A stretch of DNA of 64,000 nt from Serratia quinivorans (GTDB lineage Bacteria; Pseudomonadota; Gammaproteobacteria; Enterobacterales; Enterobacteriaceae): assembly GCF_946227985.1 (NCBI RefSeq), contig NZ_CAMKGL010000005.1:62001-126000 (forward strand), written 5' to 3'. A model generated the notes under the pieces. That model was not told the origin of the DNA. It was given only the letters and a program-made list of their open reading frames with translations, and did no database searches. The translations under genes and the position numbers were made by a program. Below are positions 16,635 through 24,900 of this stretch, in pieces. How positions within the stretch are numbered: the first letter of the stretch is position 1; every line of letters starts with the position of its first letter.

Positions 16635-19600
16635 TCAGAATGACCATCGGATGTTGGCATTAACGGCATTAACCTGGGTATCAGAACCGTATTGCCCCTG
16701 ATAGCCGAGATCCAGGCTAGTGGATCGCGACAGCTTCACGCTCACCCCAACGTCCGCCACCATCAGGTTGTCATCAACCGCGGTGCCCTGCGTAGTAAAG
16801 GCATCGCTGCCGGCAAAGGCCATACGCGAAGAGGTAGTTTTATCGCCGTAGGCATGTTGCCAACCCAATGAGCCGTAAAGACTGACGTTCTGCGGCAGTT
16901 CAACCGTACCGCGCACGCCCAACGTGGAATAGAAGGTATTCATCGTTTCATTACGCACGCTAAGCGCTGCGGCACCGCCACTTTCTTCGAAGTTATCAGT
17001 ATGCAGACGGATATAGCTCAGATTGACGAAGGGCTCAAGGTTCGCGTCCGACTGCCCAAAACGGTAGCCCGCTTCGGTGAACGCCAGCAGCGAGTCGGCA
17101 TCATAGTCTGCCTTAAGCCGATCCGAGTAATTACCGAAGTTAACGTTGCGCTCATTTTCCAGTCGGTGCCAGGTGTAACCCAAAGCGCCACGTAACGAGA
17201 AGGCGCCTTGCTGCCCTGCGGCATACAGACCGAGGTGATAATTATCGCTGTCGGACTTGGAGCGGCGGCTATCGACATCATAATCACCGCGGCTATAACC
17301 AAAATATCCACCAACGCGTACACTGCTATCCGCTAATTTATGGTCTGCCCCCAGCAGGAAACCGCTGGTGTTGCCATCGAGTTTTCCGACGTTGTCGTTA
17401 CCGCTGTTTCTTGCCCATGAGCCAAACGTCTGCCCCCACACGCCACTGTTTTCGGCCTGCGCCGGTTGAACCAGCGTCATCGCCAATGGCGGAACGGGCA
17501 ACGTATCGTTATCAAAAGCGCGCAACATGCGCTGATTGAGCACATTGAACAGCATGGTGCTGCCGGCAATCAGGTTAGATTGGATGGAGGGATAGACCTC
17601 ACCAGAAAGTTGATTGAATGCCTCACGAGCTTCAGGCGCACTCAATAACAACAGTGAGTTGTACAGGGCCAATGAAGGGCCGCCTTGCGCCAGAGTCGAG
17701 AGCGCCCCCGCGGTATTCCATTGGTTGTCGGTTTGTGCCACCGTTTGGAAAATACCGGGCTTGCCGCTGCCTTCTCCCGGATTCTCACCACCTGGGTTTT
17801 CCCCCCCCGGATTCTCGCCGCCTGGGTTTTCGCCACCTGGGTTTTCCCCACCTGGATTTTCACCGCCTGGGTTCTCGCCGCCGCCTTTCTGCGCAATCGT
17901 CAGATCCACGGCGTTAGCCTCGTGTTTGAGCGCCACATCCAGAAACGCAGATTTTGAGACCGCTTCGGCGAACTGCCCGTCAATTCCCCCTTCCGAGGTT
18001 AAAATACGGTAGCTTTGGCCGGTCTGATAGCTGGTTTGCGGGTCCAGCGCAGTCACCTGCACCTTCGCTTGCTCGCTGATAGTGGTTTTACCCGTAACCT
18101 CCAGTTTGTCACTGCGGCCATCACCGGCGATATCGACGTCGTAGAAAGATTCACCAATGAAATTCAGATAGCGTTTCAGCGTCAGAGTACCAATATTCCC
18201 GTCGCCGGGAGAAATATGACCACCGGACTGAATTTCTGTCTGGCCTAAAGTGCCATTACCGCCCAACGTGCCGCCGGATTTGATTGACGCAGCACTGCTG
18301 TAACCCAGACCATTGCTGACGTCGGAACCGGCTGTCGCATTAAGAATCAACGTACCGCCATTCTCGGCACTCAGGGTCTGCACGTCGAAAGGACTGTCTT
18401 CTGGCTGCGTATTGATATCGCTGTTAATGATGATTTTGCCGCCACGGGCGGTTACGTTCGCCTTGAGCTGGGTAAGATCTCCGCTCAGCGTCGTCCGCCC
18501 GGCGGTGTTGATCACTTCACCTTCACCAACCATCTTATTGCGGAAATCGTAGTTGTCGGAGGTATGGTTAAAATACACATAGCTACCGAATAACCCACCG
18601 CGCAGATTGACCACCGTTTGGGCATCGAGGGTACCCGCGCCGCCCGCCGCACCGAGCGTGGGTTCGGTCAGACCGGTGCCGGTATCCATATTGCCGCGGC
18701 TGCCGATGATTAGCGCGCCCCTGTTCGAACCTGAGCCGGTATCGCCCAACCGCAGCTCGTTAGCCCCGGCGGAGAATGTTCCGCCGTCCACCAGCGACAG
18801 CACACCGTTGCCATAGTCCCCCACGTTGACGCTGCCGGCACTGGTAAAGCGCGAGTTCTCACCGGCGATATAAAGTTCGGCAGTTTTGCGCGAGCCAGAA
18901 ACGCCGGCAATTTCCGCGCTGCCGACGTTAATCACGCCGCCATTGAGCACGTCCACATCGCCGTTGGCCGTGAGCGTTTGGCTGATATTCCACTGCGAAT
19001 TTTTGCCCGTCACCGTGGCTTTGGGATTCAGCTTGTCGGCCTCATCAGGCTTGAATCCGCTGTCTATTCTGGCAGCGGCCGTGGTTGTCACCACCCCACC
19101 ATCCTCAATCAACAGGGTGGAACGCGCGCCTTGCCCAAAGCCGATGCCAAGCCTGTCGCTGGTCACCCTGGAACCGGCACCTTTGACATTCAAATGGCTG
19201 TCGTAACCTCCGGTGGTGCCGACGATAATTTCTTTCGCACTGGCCAGCCCGCCATCTTCAACCCGCAATGTCCCCTGGCCGAGATTTAAACTGCCCCGCA
19301 GAACATTTTGATCGTTTACGGCGCTCAATACCGCGTTCGGTCCTCTGACCGTGACCAGGCTTTCATAAATTTTGCCGTCTGAGCGGGTGCCGATATTGAT
19401 GTTATAGCCGCCGACCTGGCCATTATCTATCAACAGGCTTCCACTTTGATTGCGACCGACGTAAACATTCCCGCTGTAGGCCAAGGGTTCTGTTACTTTG
19501 GATTCACCATCGAATATGACATCGTCGGCCCGAGCCATATCGGCAGATCCCATCAATAGCAATGGCGCGGAAAAAAGTGCGAGGTAAATTTTGGAAAGCG

Positions 19601-19640
19601 GTTTTCTTACCGCTAAATGATGCGATATTTTATCTTTCAT
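16635..19640 (-). CDS. Type V autotransporter with beta-helix passenger and proline-rich repeat linker
   Basis: A 1001-residue protein exported through its own outer-membrane barrel. The N-terminus has a basic stretch (MKDKISHHLAVRKPLSK), a hydrophobic core (YLALFSAPLLLMG) and an ARA-DD cleavage site near residue 38. Residues ~40-590 are passenger, rich in repeated Gly/Asn turns such as LRVEDGGLASAKEI and LNVKGAGSRVTSD, as in a right-handed beta helix. Then come seven GENPG repeats, and from about residue 735 a barrel domain (ENSGVWGQTFGSWARNSG) that ends in NANIRWSF with the required terminal Phe. No protease or lipase motif was seen, so adhesion or aggregation is a guess. The coding strand has a run of eight Gs within the repeats. 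Confidence 0.92.
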   Translation of the reverse strand: MKDKISHHLAVRKPLSKIYLALFSAPLLLMGSADMARADDVIFDGESKVTEPLAYSGNVYVGRNQSGSLLIDNGQVGGYNINIGTRSDGKIYESLVTVRGPNAVLSAVNDQNVLRGSLNLGQGTLRVEDGGLASAKEIIVGTTGGYDSHLNVKGAGSRVTSDRLGIGFGQGARSTLLIEDGGVVTTTAAARIDSGFKPDEADKLNPKATVTGKNSQWNISQTLTANGDVDVLNGGVINVGSAEIAGVSGSRKTAELYIAGENSRFTSAGSVNVGDYGNGVLSLVDGGTFSAGANELRLGDTGSGSNRGALIIGSRGNMDTGTGLTEPTLGAAGGAGTLDAQTVVNLRGGLFGSYVYFNHTSDNYDFRNKMVGEGEVINTAGRTTLSGDLTQLKANVTARGGKIIINSDINTQPEDSPFDVQTLSAENGGTLILNATAGSDVSNGLGYSSAASIKSGGTLGGNGTLGQTEIQSGGHISPGDGNIGTLTLKRYLNFIGESFYDVDIAGDGRSDKLEVTGKTTISEQAKVQVTALDPQTSYQTGQSYRILTSEGGIDGQFAEAVSKSAFLDVALKHEANAVDLTIAQKGGGENPGGENPGGENPGGENPGGENPGGENPGGENPGEGSGKPGIFQTVAQTDNQWNTAGALSTLAQGGPSLALYNSLLLLSAPEAREAFNQLSGEVYPSIQSNLIAGSTMLFNVLNQRMLRAFDNDTLPVPPLAMTLVQPAQAENSGVWGQTFGSWARNSGNDNVGKLDGNTSGFLLGADHKLADSSVRVGGYFGYSRGDYDVDSRRSKSDSDNYHLGLYAAGQQGAFSLRGALGYTWHRLENERNVNFGNYSDRLKADYDADSLLAFTEAGYRFGQSDANLEPFVNLSYIRLHTDNFEESGGAAALSVRNETMNTFYSTLGVRGTVELPQNVSLYGSLGWQHAYGDKTTSSRMAFAGSDAFTTQGTAVDDNLMVADVGVSVKLSRSTSLDLGYQGQYGSDTQVNAVNANIRWSF
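17779..17883 (-). repeat. Seven 15-bp tandem repeats coding GENPG in the autotransporter linker
   Basis: Seven consecutive 15-bp units, each coding a Gly-Glu-Asn-Pro-Gly register, differ only at a few third positions. One unit contains eight consecutive C on the plus strand (17811-17818). Repeat number could change by recombination in steps that keep the frame, while a slip in the C8 tract would break it. Confidence 0.95.
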
Positions 19641-19857
19641 GTTTTCTCTCCGGCCTAATTAACTTAGAGCCATCAAAATTATTATTTATATGAAAAATTC
19701 AATGTATTAGAGGGTGTAGAGTGCGTAATGCCGCAAACACAAACTGATTATCATCGAGACGCAAGCTTATTGCCCCCCAGCGCTAACGCCTCGATGCCAA
19801 ACTTATTGGGCTTGCGGATCAATACTGATTTCCCCCTCGGCTCACGCCCACAGGAGA

Positions 19858-20172
19858 TTATTTATGCGTGACAACCGGGGTACAGCTCGGGGCGGTCAGC
19901 GATGGCGCAGATCCTAAAAACCCTGGCATCATCATCGAAGAGCAGTCGAAAATACGCCCTTTTTCAGTGGTGGCGCGGTAAGTGAGTTTCTGTCCACCCA
20001 GTGCGTCGGGTTGGGCGCCGTTAACATTGGTCACGGTAATTTCGTCTGATGAACCCAGACCCAGCATTTTAGCCGTTTCCGCCTGCAGCAAAGGTATTGC
20101 CTGATCGGTTTTCAACGTTGAACAACCGGCGACCAGTAAAGTCACGGCCAGAGCGATAAATGGTTTCTTCAT
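19858..20172 (-). CDS. Small lipoprotein of unknown function
   Basis: A 104-residue precursor with a classical lipoprotein signal (MKKPFIALAVTLLVAGC, lipid-bearing Cys17). The mature part has two more cysteines (FDCSS and TAPSC) that could pair, and the segment LGLGSSDEITVTNVNGAQPDALGG followed by LTYRATTEKGR. I do not recognise a named family. It lies between the autotransporter (same strand, 217 bp downstream) and the divergent two-component system. An AAAGGATAATTT stretch before the ATG supplies the ribosome-binding site. Confidence 0.8.
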   Translation of the reverse strand: MKKPFIALAVTLLVAGCSTLKTDQAIPLLQAETAKMLGLGSSDEITVTNVNGAQPDALGGQKLTYRATTEKGRIFDCSSMMMPGFLGSAPSLTAPSCTPVVTHK

Positions 20173-20268
20173 AAATTATCCTTTTCAACCAAACAGATCC
20201 AAACGCTGAATGGTTCTATGTTTTACCTTATCCAAATCCCCGCATAATATATTTCTCTTTCCTAAACG

Positions 20269-20295
20269 AAAAAACCCTCCTAAAGTAGGGAGGGT
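20269..20295 (-). terminator. Minus-strand rho-independent terminator in the lipoprotein/regulator gap
   Basis: Read on the minus strand: stem CCCTCC/GGAGGG with an eight-base loop, then a run of six T. It lies upstream of the minus-strand lipoprotein gene and opposite the leader of the plus-strand response regulator, so it would stop antisense transcription out of the regulator genes, or end a short RNA. Confidence 0.65.
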
Positions 20296-20349
20296 GGATA
20301 ATAAAAGATTACCGGAACCATCCGATACGTTTATGCGAAGGAGATAGCT

Positions 20350-20982
20350 TTGGGACAGGAGTATGCACTGGTCGTTGATGATCATCCTTTGGTGGCAAGC
20401 GGCATCGCCAATTTTCTTAATACGCATTGTCGATTTAAACATGTCCACATGGCGACCAACGAAGATCATTGCTATCGCCACATTATGCTAAATGGCCCTC
20501 CTCGTTTAATGGTTATAGATTTTTGGCTATCCAATGGCACGGCGCTTAAATTACTCAAAGAGGTGAATGAACGTTATTCACAGGTTCGTTTACTGGTGGT
20601 CAGTGGCGACGACAACAATGAAATATGGCAAAAGGTGCGAGAAGCCGGTGGTCATGGTTTCGTTCTTAAAAATGAATCGCCTGAATTATTCGCCAAAGCC
20701 GTAGCCACACTCACCGATAATCGACTATGGTTTCCTCAGGATAATGCGATGGGCGTAGTCTCCGTCCAAAAGCATTTGCAAAATTTAAATTTAACACCGC
20801 GACAGGTTGAAGTGCTTGCAATGATGCTGCGTGGTTTTCCTAATAAAAGAATAGCCTCGCAACTTTCTATTTCAGAACCCACAGTCAAAGAACACATCAG
20901 TAATATTCTGAAAAAGATAGGTGTGAATAGTCGGGTGGAAGCGATCACCCTGCTCCACGGCAGATCGGGATCATTACAATGA
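20350..20982 (+). CDS. NarL/FixJ-family response regulator, TTG start
   Basis: A 210-residue cytoplasmic regulator. The receiver domain (residues 5-120) has the acidic pair VVDDHP at 10-11, the phospho-acceptor Asp57 in MVIDFWL, and a lysine in FVLKNESPE. A LuxR-type helix-turn-helix (about 145-205) reads LTPRQVEVLAMMLRGFPNKRIASQLSISEPTVKEHISNILKKIG. No ATG fits; TTG at 20350 stands six bases after AAGGAG and is the best start. The stop overlaps the kinase start (ATGA), so the two are a translationally coupled pair. Its targets may include the adjacent autotransporter or lipoprotein, by position only. Confidence 0.9.
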   Translation: MGQEYALVVDDHPLVASGIANFLNTHCRFKHVHMATNEDHCYRHIMLNGPPRLMVIDFWLSNGTALKLLKEVNERYSQVRLLVVSGDDNNEIWQKVREAGGHGFVLKNESPELFAKAVATLTDNRLWFPQDNAMGVVSVQKHLQNLNLTPRQVEVLAMMLRGFPNKRIASQLSISEPTVKEHISNILKKIGVNSRVEAITLLHGRSGSLQ

Positions 20983-22763
20983 AGTTACTTCAATCTTTAC
21001 AAGATGATGGTATTTCTCCCCGTGCGCAAATCCGTCTGCTGGACAATACCTTTATACGCCTGGTATTTAGCTTCAGCGCAGTGCCCTTTGTTGGTATTCC
21101 GTTCGCTATTTGGATTTATTTACTGGGTGAAAACCTATGGCCGATTACCCTCTGGATCGTCTTATATTTGTTCTGCGCCGTCGCCATCAGGTTATGGCAT
21201 CGCAGCTATAAAAAAGAAACAATAAAAAAAGATGCGGACGTTATTCTTCGGCGCTGGCTACCTCATATCAATAAAGTTGCCTTCGTTCATGGACTGGGTA
21301 TTTCTTCGTTATATATAATCACGCCGCAGATAAACAATTTTGACTTTTTCTTATTATTGAACATCAGTATCGCGGCTATCGTTGCGGCCAACGCAACACA
21401 TTTAACGCCAGTCATTAGCACCTTTACCCTGTTTTTCTTTTCCTGCTGGAGCATACTGAATATTGGCATCATCTGGCGATTAAACGATGTCATGCTTATT
21501 GTGCTGATGCTTAACCTGCTTTATGGGTTCGCCATCTACCGCCACGCATTGAGCTCCCATAAATTTTTTATCCAGCAAGCCCGCCTTGAAGAGGAAAGCT
21601 CCCGTCTTGCGGAGCAATTCAGGCAGGCCAAAGAAGAAGCGGAGCAGGCCTTATTGGATAAAAACCAATTTCTTACTACTGCCAGTCATGATTTGCGTCA
21701 ACCGGTGCACGCCATGGGTTTTTTGATCGAAGCCATTATCCATAAAAACCGCGATGTTACGCTCATCCCCCAGCTATTGGATCTGCAGCAAAGTGTACGA
21801 TCCGTGCATCTTATGTTTAATTCCCTACTCGATCTCAGCAAGATTGAATCCGGCAACGTCAGCACAGCCACTACCCATGTAGATATGGGTACCCTGCTCG
21901 ATTCGGTGATTACCCTGTTTCGTGAAGAGGCGAATAGTCGGAAATTGTCATTGCGGACCTGGCGGCCTAAGCGACGAATTCTCGTGGTGGGCGATCAGCT
22001 ACTCATCAGGCAATCACTGATTAACCTGATACAAAATGCACTGCGTTATACGCAAAAAGGGGGCGTGCTGATAGCCATCCGCCCGCAGGGGAGTGAATGT
22101 CTGTTCGAGGTATGGGATACCGGCGTTGGCATCGCCGACGAAGAAAAAGGCAAAGTTTTTTCCCCCTATTATCGCCCTGAGCTGGCGTGGAAAATCGACA
22201 GTGCCGGCCATGGATTAGGGCTGGCGGTAGTGGCACGCTGCGCCAAACTGATGAAGGTGAAATACGGCATGCACTCCGTTGAAGGCAAGGGTTCCCGTTT
22301 TTGGATGCGCTTTGCCCTTTACAACGGAGAATGCGAGCTACCAGAAAGCACAAACAGTTACTCAAATGCCATTACGCCCATCCGCTATGCGCCGCTGTAC
22401 GGTTCCTGCCTGGTGGTGGACGATGACCCGCTGGTGACTTCCGCCTGGTCAAGTTTAATGAGTACCTGGGGCCTTACCGTACGCTGTGCGGCCTGTGCAG
22501 AGGAGGCGTTTGCGATTATCGATGAAGGCTTCAGCCCTTTTGCCGTGCTGTGCGATCAACGGCTCCGCTCTGGCGAGAGCGGGTTCGATATATTAAAAGC
22601 GCTGTTTGAACGCCTGCCGGATACCAGCGGTGCCATGGTCAGCGGAGAATTTAACTCACCCACTTTGCAAGAGGCCGAGCAGGAAGGTTATCTGGTACTG
22701 CGAAAACCGCTGGAACCCGCGAAACTCTATGCATTGCTGTCGCAATGGGCAGCCGCCAGTTAG
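20979..22763 (+). CDS. Hybrid sensor histidine kinase with six membrane segments and a C-terminal receiver
   Basis: A 594-residue membrane kinase. Residues ~25-190 form about six membrane helices with very short loops and no large periplasmic domain, so the signal is probably sensed in or at the membrane. A coiled segment (200-230) leads to the dimerisation domain FLTTASHDLRQPVHAMGF with phospho-His237, then an ATPase domain with N-box LINLIQNALRYT, DTGVGI and GHGLGLAVV. A receiver follows (about 475-590) with VVDDDP, phospho-acceptor Asp526 in VLCDQRL, and LRKPLEP. The own receiver and the partner regulator suggest phosphate is shared between two aspartates. The stimulus is unknown. Confidence 0.92.
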   Translation: MKLLQSLQDDGISPRAQIRLLDNTFIRLVFSFSAVPFVGIPFAIWIYLLGENLWPITLWIVLYLFCAVAIRLWHRSYKKETIKKDADVILRRWLPHINKVAFVHGLGISSLYIITPQINNFDFFLLLNISIAAIVAANATHLTPVISTFTLFFFSCWSILNIGIIWRLNDVMLIVLMLNLLYGFAIYRHALSSHKFFIQQARLEEESSRLAEQFRQAKEEAEQALLDKNQFLTTASHDLRQPVHAMGFLIEAIIHKNRDVTLIPQLLDLQQSVRSVHLMFNSLLDLSKIESGNVSTATTHVDMGTLLDSVITLFREEANSRKLSLRTWRPKRRILVVGDQLLIRQSLINLIQNALRYTQKGGVLIAIRPQGSECLFEVWDTGVGIADEEKGKVFSPYYRPELAWKIDSAGHGLGLAVVARCAKLMKVKYGMHSVEGKGSRFWMRFALYNGECELPESTNSYSNAITPIRYAPLYGSCLVVDDDPLVTSAWSSLMSTWGLTVRCAACAEEAFAIIDEGFSPFAVLCDQRLRSGESGFDILKALFERLPDTSGAMVSGEFNSPTLQEAEQEGYLVLRKPLEPAKLYALLSQWAAAS

Positions 22764-22838
22764 CCGGTAGGCTTTATACGGTGAACCCATGCCGGAATTC
22801 CGTTTCCGCATGGGTCCGATTTCAGGAGTGGCATTCCT

Positions 22839-23672
22839 TTAGATCTCGAGGCCGCGCAGCAGGCCTTCAAGGTTGCGCTCGCCAATCCGGGTCTGTGCAC
22901 CTGCCTTCAATCCGCCCCGAATGAGTTTTTCTGCTGTGGGCCGTGCGAACAGCCCAGCCCAGGCAGCGTGCTCACGATAAAAGCCTTCCCGCAGATCTGG
23001 TGCAGGCATCGCCTGTTTGGCTGCCGCGATAACGCCTTCGGGCAATGCCGCGATGTTGCGAGCCAACCGATCGACGAAATCATCAAGTTCGGCAGCAGGT
23101 AATGCGCGATTGATCCATCCGTAACCTTCCGCCGTAGCGGCGTCGATCGGCTCGGCACCCAGGATCACTTCAAGCGCGCGACCGCGCGTCATCCGGCTGG
23201 TCAGATACTGGGTAGCACCACCGCCGGGCGTGATGCCCATCAAGGCCTCACACTGGGCAAGCCCCGCCAGCCCATCGGCAGCAAACGCCATATCTGCCGC
23301 CGCAACAAACTCGGCACCACCGCCGCGTGCCAACCCGGCAAGCTTGACTATCGTGACCTGCGGCTGCTCCCGCAGAAGCTCGCCGAAAGCCTGAAACGGA
23401 TTAAGGCCTTCAGGCGCATGGCGTGCAAGCTCATCGAAAGCGTGCGGCTCATCGATTAAGGTCATGTCGACATGAGCAATAAAAAACTCGGGATTTGCGC
23501 TCTGGAATACCAACACTCGCGTGTCCGAATCATCACGAACAGCCACAAGAAAGCGGCTGATCTCCGACATCAAAGACACATCAAGAACATTGACCGGGGG
23601 ATTGTCGATCGTAATCGTCGATACGCCATGGTCATGGGAAATACTCAGCCTGCCGAAATCTGTATCTGTCAT
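22839..23672 (-). CDS. Enoyl-CoA hydratase/isomerase family protein
   Basis: A 277-residue crotonase-fold protein. VSTITIDNPPVNVLDVSLM is the first strand. The oxyanion-hole region GLARGGGAEFVAAADMAFAA and GLAQCEALMGITPGGGATQYL fit the family, with the CoA-acyl site preserved. In the catalytic loop Glu in QCEALMGI is present, but the second expected Glu position is occupied by Gly (ITPGGG), so hydratase activity is uncertain and another crotonase reaction is possible. It is divergent from an HxlR regulator across 126 bp, which suggests joint control. Confidence 0.82.
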   Translation of the reverse strand: MTDTDFGRLSISHDHGVSTITIDNPPVNVLDVSLMSEISRFLVAVRDDSDTRVLVFQSANPEFFIAHVDMTLIDEPHAFDELARHAPEGLNPFQAFGELLREQPQVTIVKLAGLARGGGAEFVAAADMAFAADGLAGLAQCEALMGITPGGGATQYLTSRMTRGRALEVILGAEPIDAATAEGYGWINRALPAAELDDFVDRLARNIAALPEGVIAAAKQAMPAPDLREGFYREHAAWAGLFARPTAEKLIRGGLKAGAQTRIGERNLEGLLRGLEI

Positions 23673-23798
23673 GTCAATTTCCTGGGTGGTGGGGAAGAAA
23701 GTGGCACCGGGTTTGGGTGCTGTTCACCGCATGGTATACTTTGCATACCTAGGGTCAATTACGCACTTTAAACATCCCAGGGATGCTGGAGGATACCG

Positions 23799-24173
23799 AT
23801 GAACGAGACAGATCCTGTCTACCGGGCCGACTGCCCAAGCCGAATCATTCTCGACCAGATCGCAGATAAATGGTCGATGATGGTGCTGGAAGTGCTTCGC
23901 GAGCCACGGCGTTTCAACGCGATTAAGCGCCGTCTTGACGGCGTCACGCAGCGCGTACTGACCCAGACGCTGCGTAAGCTTGAGCGCAACGGCATGGTTA
24001 AACGCAGGGTTCTGGATGGGCGAGTACTGGGCGTCGAATATTCACTGACCCCACTCGGCCAATCGTTACAGGAGCCGTTTGCAATCCTGTTCAATTGGAC
24101 GCTGGGGAATATGGAGACGATTCAGGACTGCCAGAGAAAATATGATGAGCAAAGCCAACAGGTTGAAAATTGA
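23799..24173 (+). CDS. HxlR-family transcriptional regulator
   Basis: A 124-residue winged-helix protein with the family signature DCPSRIILDQIADKWSMMVLEVL (Cys near residue 13), the recognition helix FNAIKRRLDGVTQRVLTQTLRKL, and the wing GVEYSLTPLGQSL. It is the second HxlR gene in the window, and only distantly similar to the one at 13129. It is divergent from the enoyl-CoA hydratase-like gene, its probable target. A CTGGAGGATACCG stretch carries the ribosome-binding site. Confidence 0.9.
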   Translation: MNETDPVYRADCPSRIILDQIADKWSMMVLEVLREPRRFNAIKRRLDGVTQRVLTQTLRKLERNGMVKRRVLDGRVLGVEYSLTPLGQSLQEPFAILFNWTLGNMETIQDCQRKYDEQSQQVEN

Positions 24174-24184
24174 GGTTGGCAGCC

Positions 24185-24724
24185 TCAATTCCCTGCGCGA
24201 TTAATGGCCGCGTACATCCAATAATCTCGGGCCTGCCCGCGCACGCGGCGGTATTGCCTGATTAAACCTTCGCGCTGCATGCCCACCCGCTCCAGGACGG
24301 CAATGGACAATATGTTGCTATCAAGAACGGTAGCCTGGACACGCTGAAGGCCCAAAACGGTGTGCGCCCACTGAATAACGGCACTCGCCGCCTCAGTCGC
24401 CAAACCCCGGCCACAGTGGCTCGGGTCAAGATCGTAGGCAATTTCCGCCCGGCCATGATCGCGGGATATTTCGTTCAACCCTACCGTACCGAGCAAGCTG
24501 TCACTCGGACCCACAATGGCCCAACGAAGCGAGTCTTTGCCTTCGGCATAGTCAGCAACCAACTTTTCGAGGTTGGTCGGGCCGACATCCCCCCAACTGG
24601 TATGTTCAAGCACGCCAGGTTTACTCAAATACGCCGACCACGCATAAATATCGTCTAATCTCAGCGGCCTTAATGACGCGTAAAGCTCTTCAGGTAGTGG
24701 TATTCGTGTTGGCAATGTCGTCAT
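24185..24724 (-). CDS. GNAT-family N-acetyltransferase, RimJ/RimL-like
   Basis: A 179-residue acetyltransferase. Diagnostic segments are SLRPLRLDDIYAWSAYLSKPGV, LLGTVGLNEISRDHGRAEIAYDLDPSHCGRGLATEAASAVIQWA (the CoA pyrophosphate loop is CGRGLATEA), and NILSIAVLERVGMQREGLIRQY, the strand-helix typical of RimJ/RimL and ribosomal-protein or small-molecule acetyltransferases. The substrate is unknown. Convergent with the HxlR gene, ending 11 bp from it. Confidence 0.87.
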   Translation of the reverse strand: MTTLPTRIPLPEELYASLRPLRLDDIYAWSAYLSKPGVLEHTSWGDVGPTNLEKLVADYAEGKDSLRWAIVGPSDSLLGTVGLNEISRDHGRAEIAYDLDPSHCGRGLATEAASAVIQWAHTVLGLQRVQATVLDSNILSIAVLERVGMQREGLIRQYRRVRGQARDYWMYAAINRAGN

Positions 24725-24825
24725 AGCACCTCCTCCAAACCAGTCACTGATGCAAAGATATAAGGTACTGTGGTTTAGATGCGTTGTGAACTTACGCCAG
24801 GTAATTCCATAAAATTCTTTTACTC

Positions 24826-24854
24826 CAAAAAAAATCCCGCAGTTACGCGGGATT
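24826..24854 (-). terminator. Rho-independent terminator after guaA
   Basis: On the minus strand AATCCCGC-GTAACT-GCGGGATT is followed by eight or more T. It lies about 45 bp after the guaA stop codon and ends the guaBA transcription unit. Confidence 0.93.
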
Positions 24855-24900
24855 AGATGTGATTGCTGTTATTTAGCGCCAGCCTAAACCGGCAACCAAA

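Noticed and set aside
17779-17883. Tandem repeats considered as a CRISPR array.
   Set aside because: The 15-bp units are contiguous without spacers and code in frame for GENPG repeats of the autotransporter.
22785-22815. Inverted repeat ACCCATGC/GCATGGGT between the kinase gene and the enoyl-CoA hydratase-like gene.
   Set aside because: It lies between converging genes and may help end both, but there is no T-run on either side and the loop is long.
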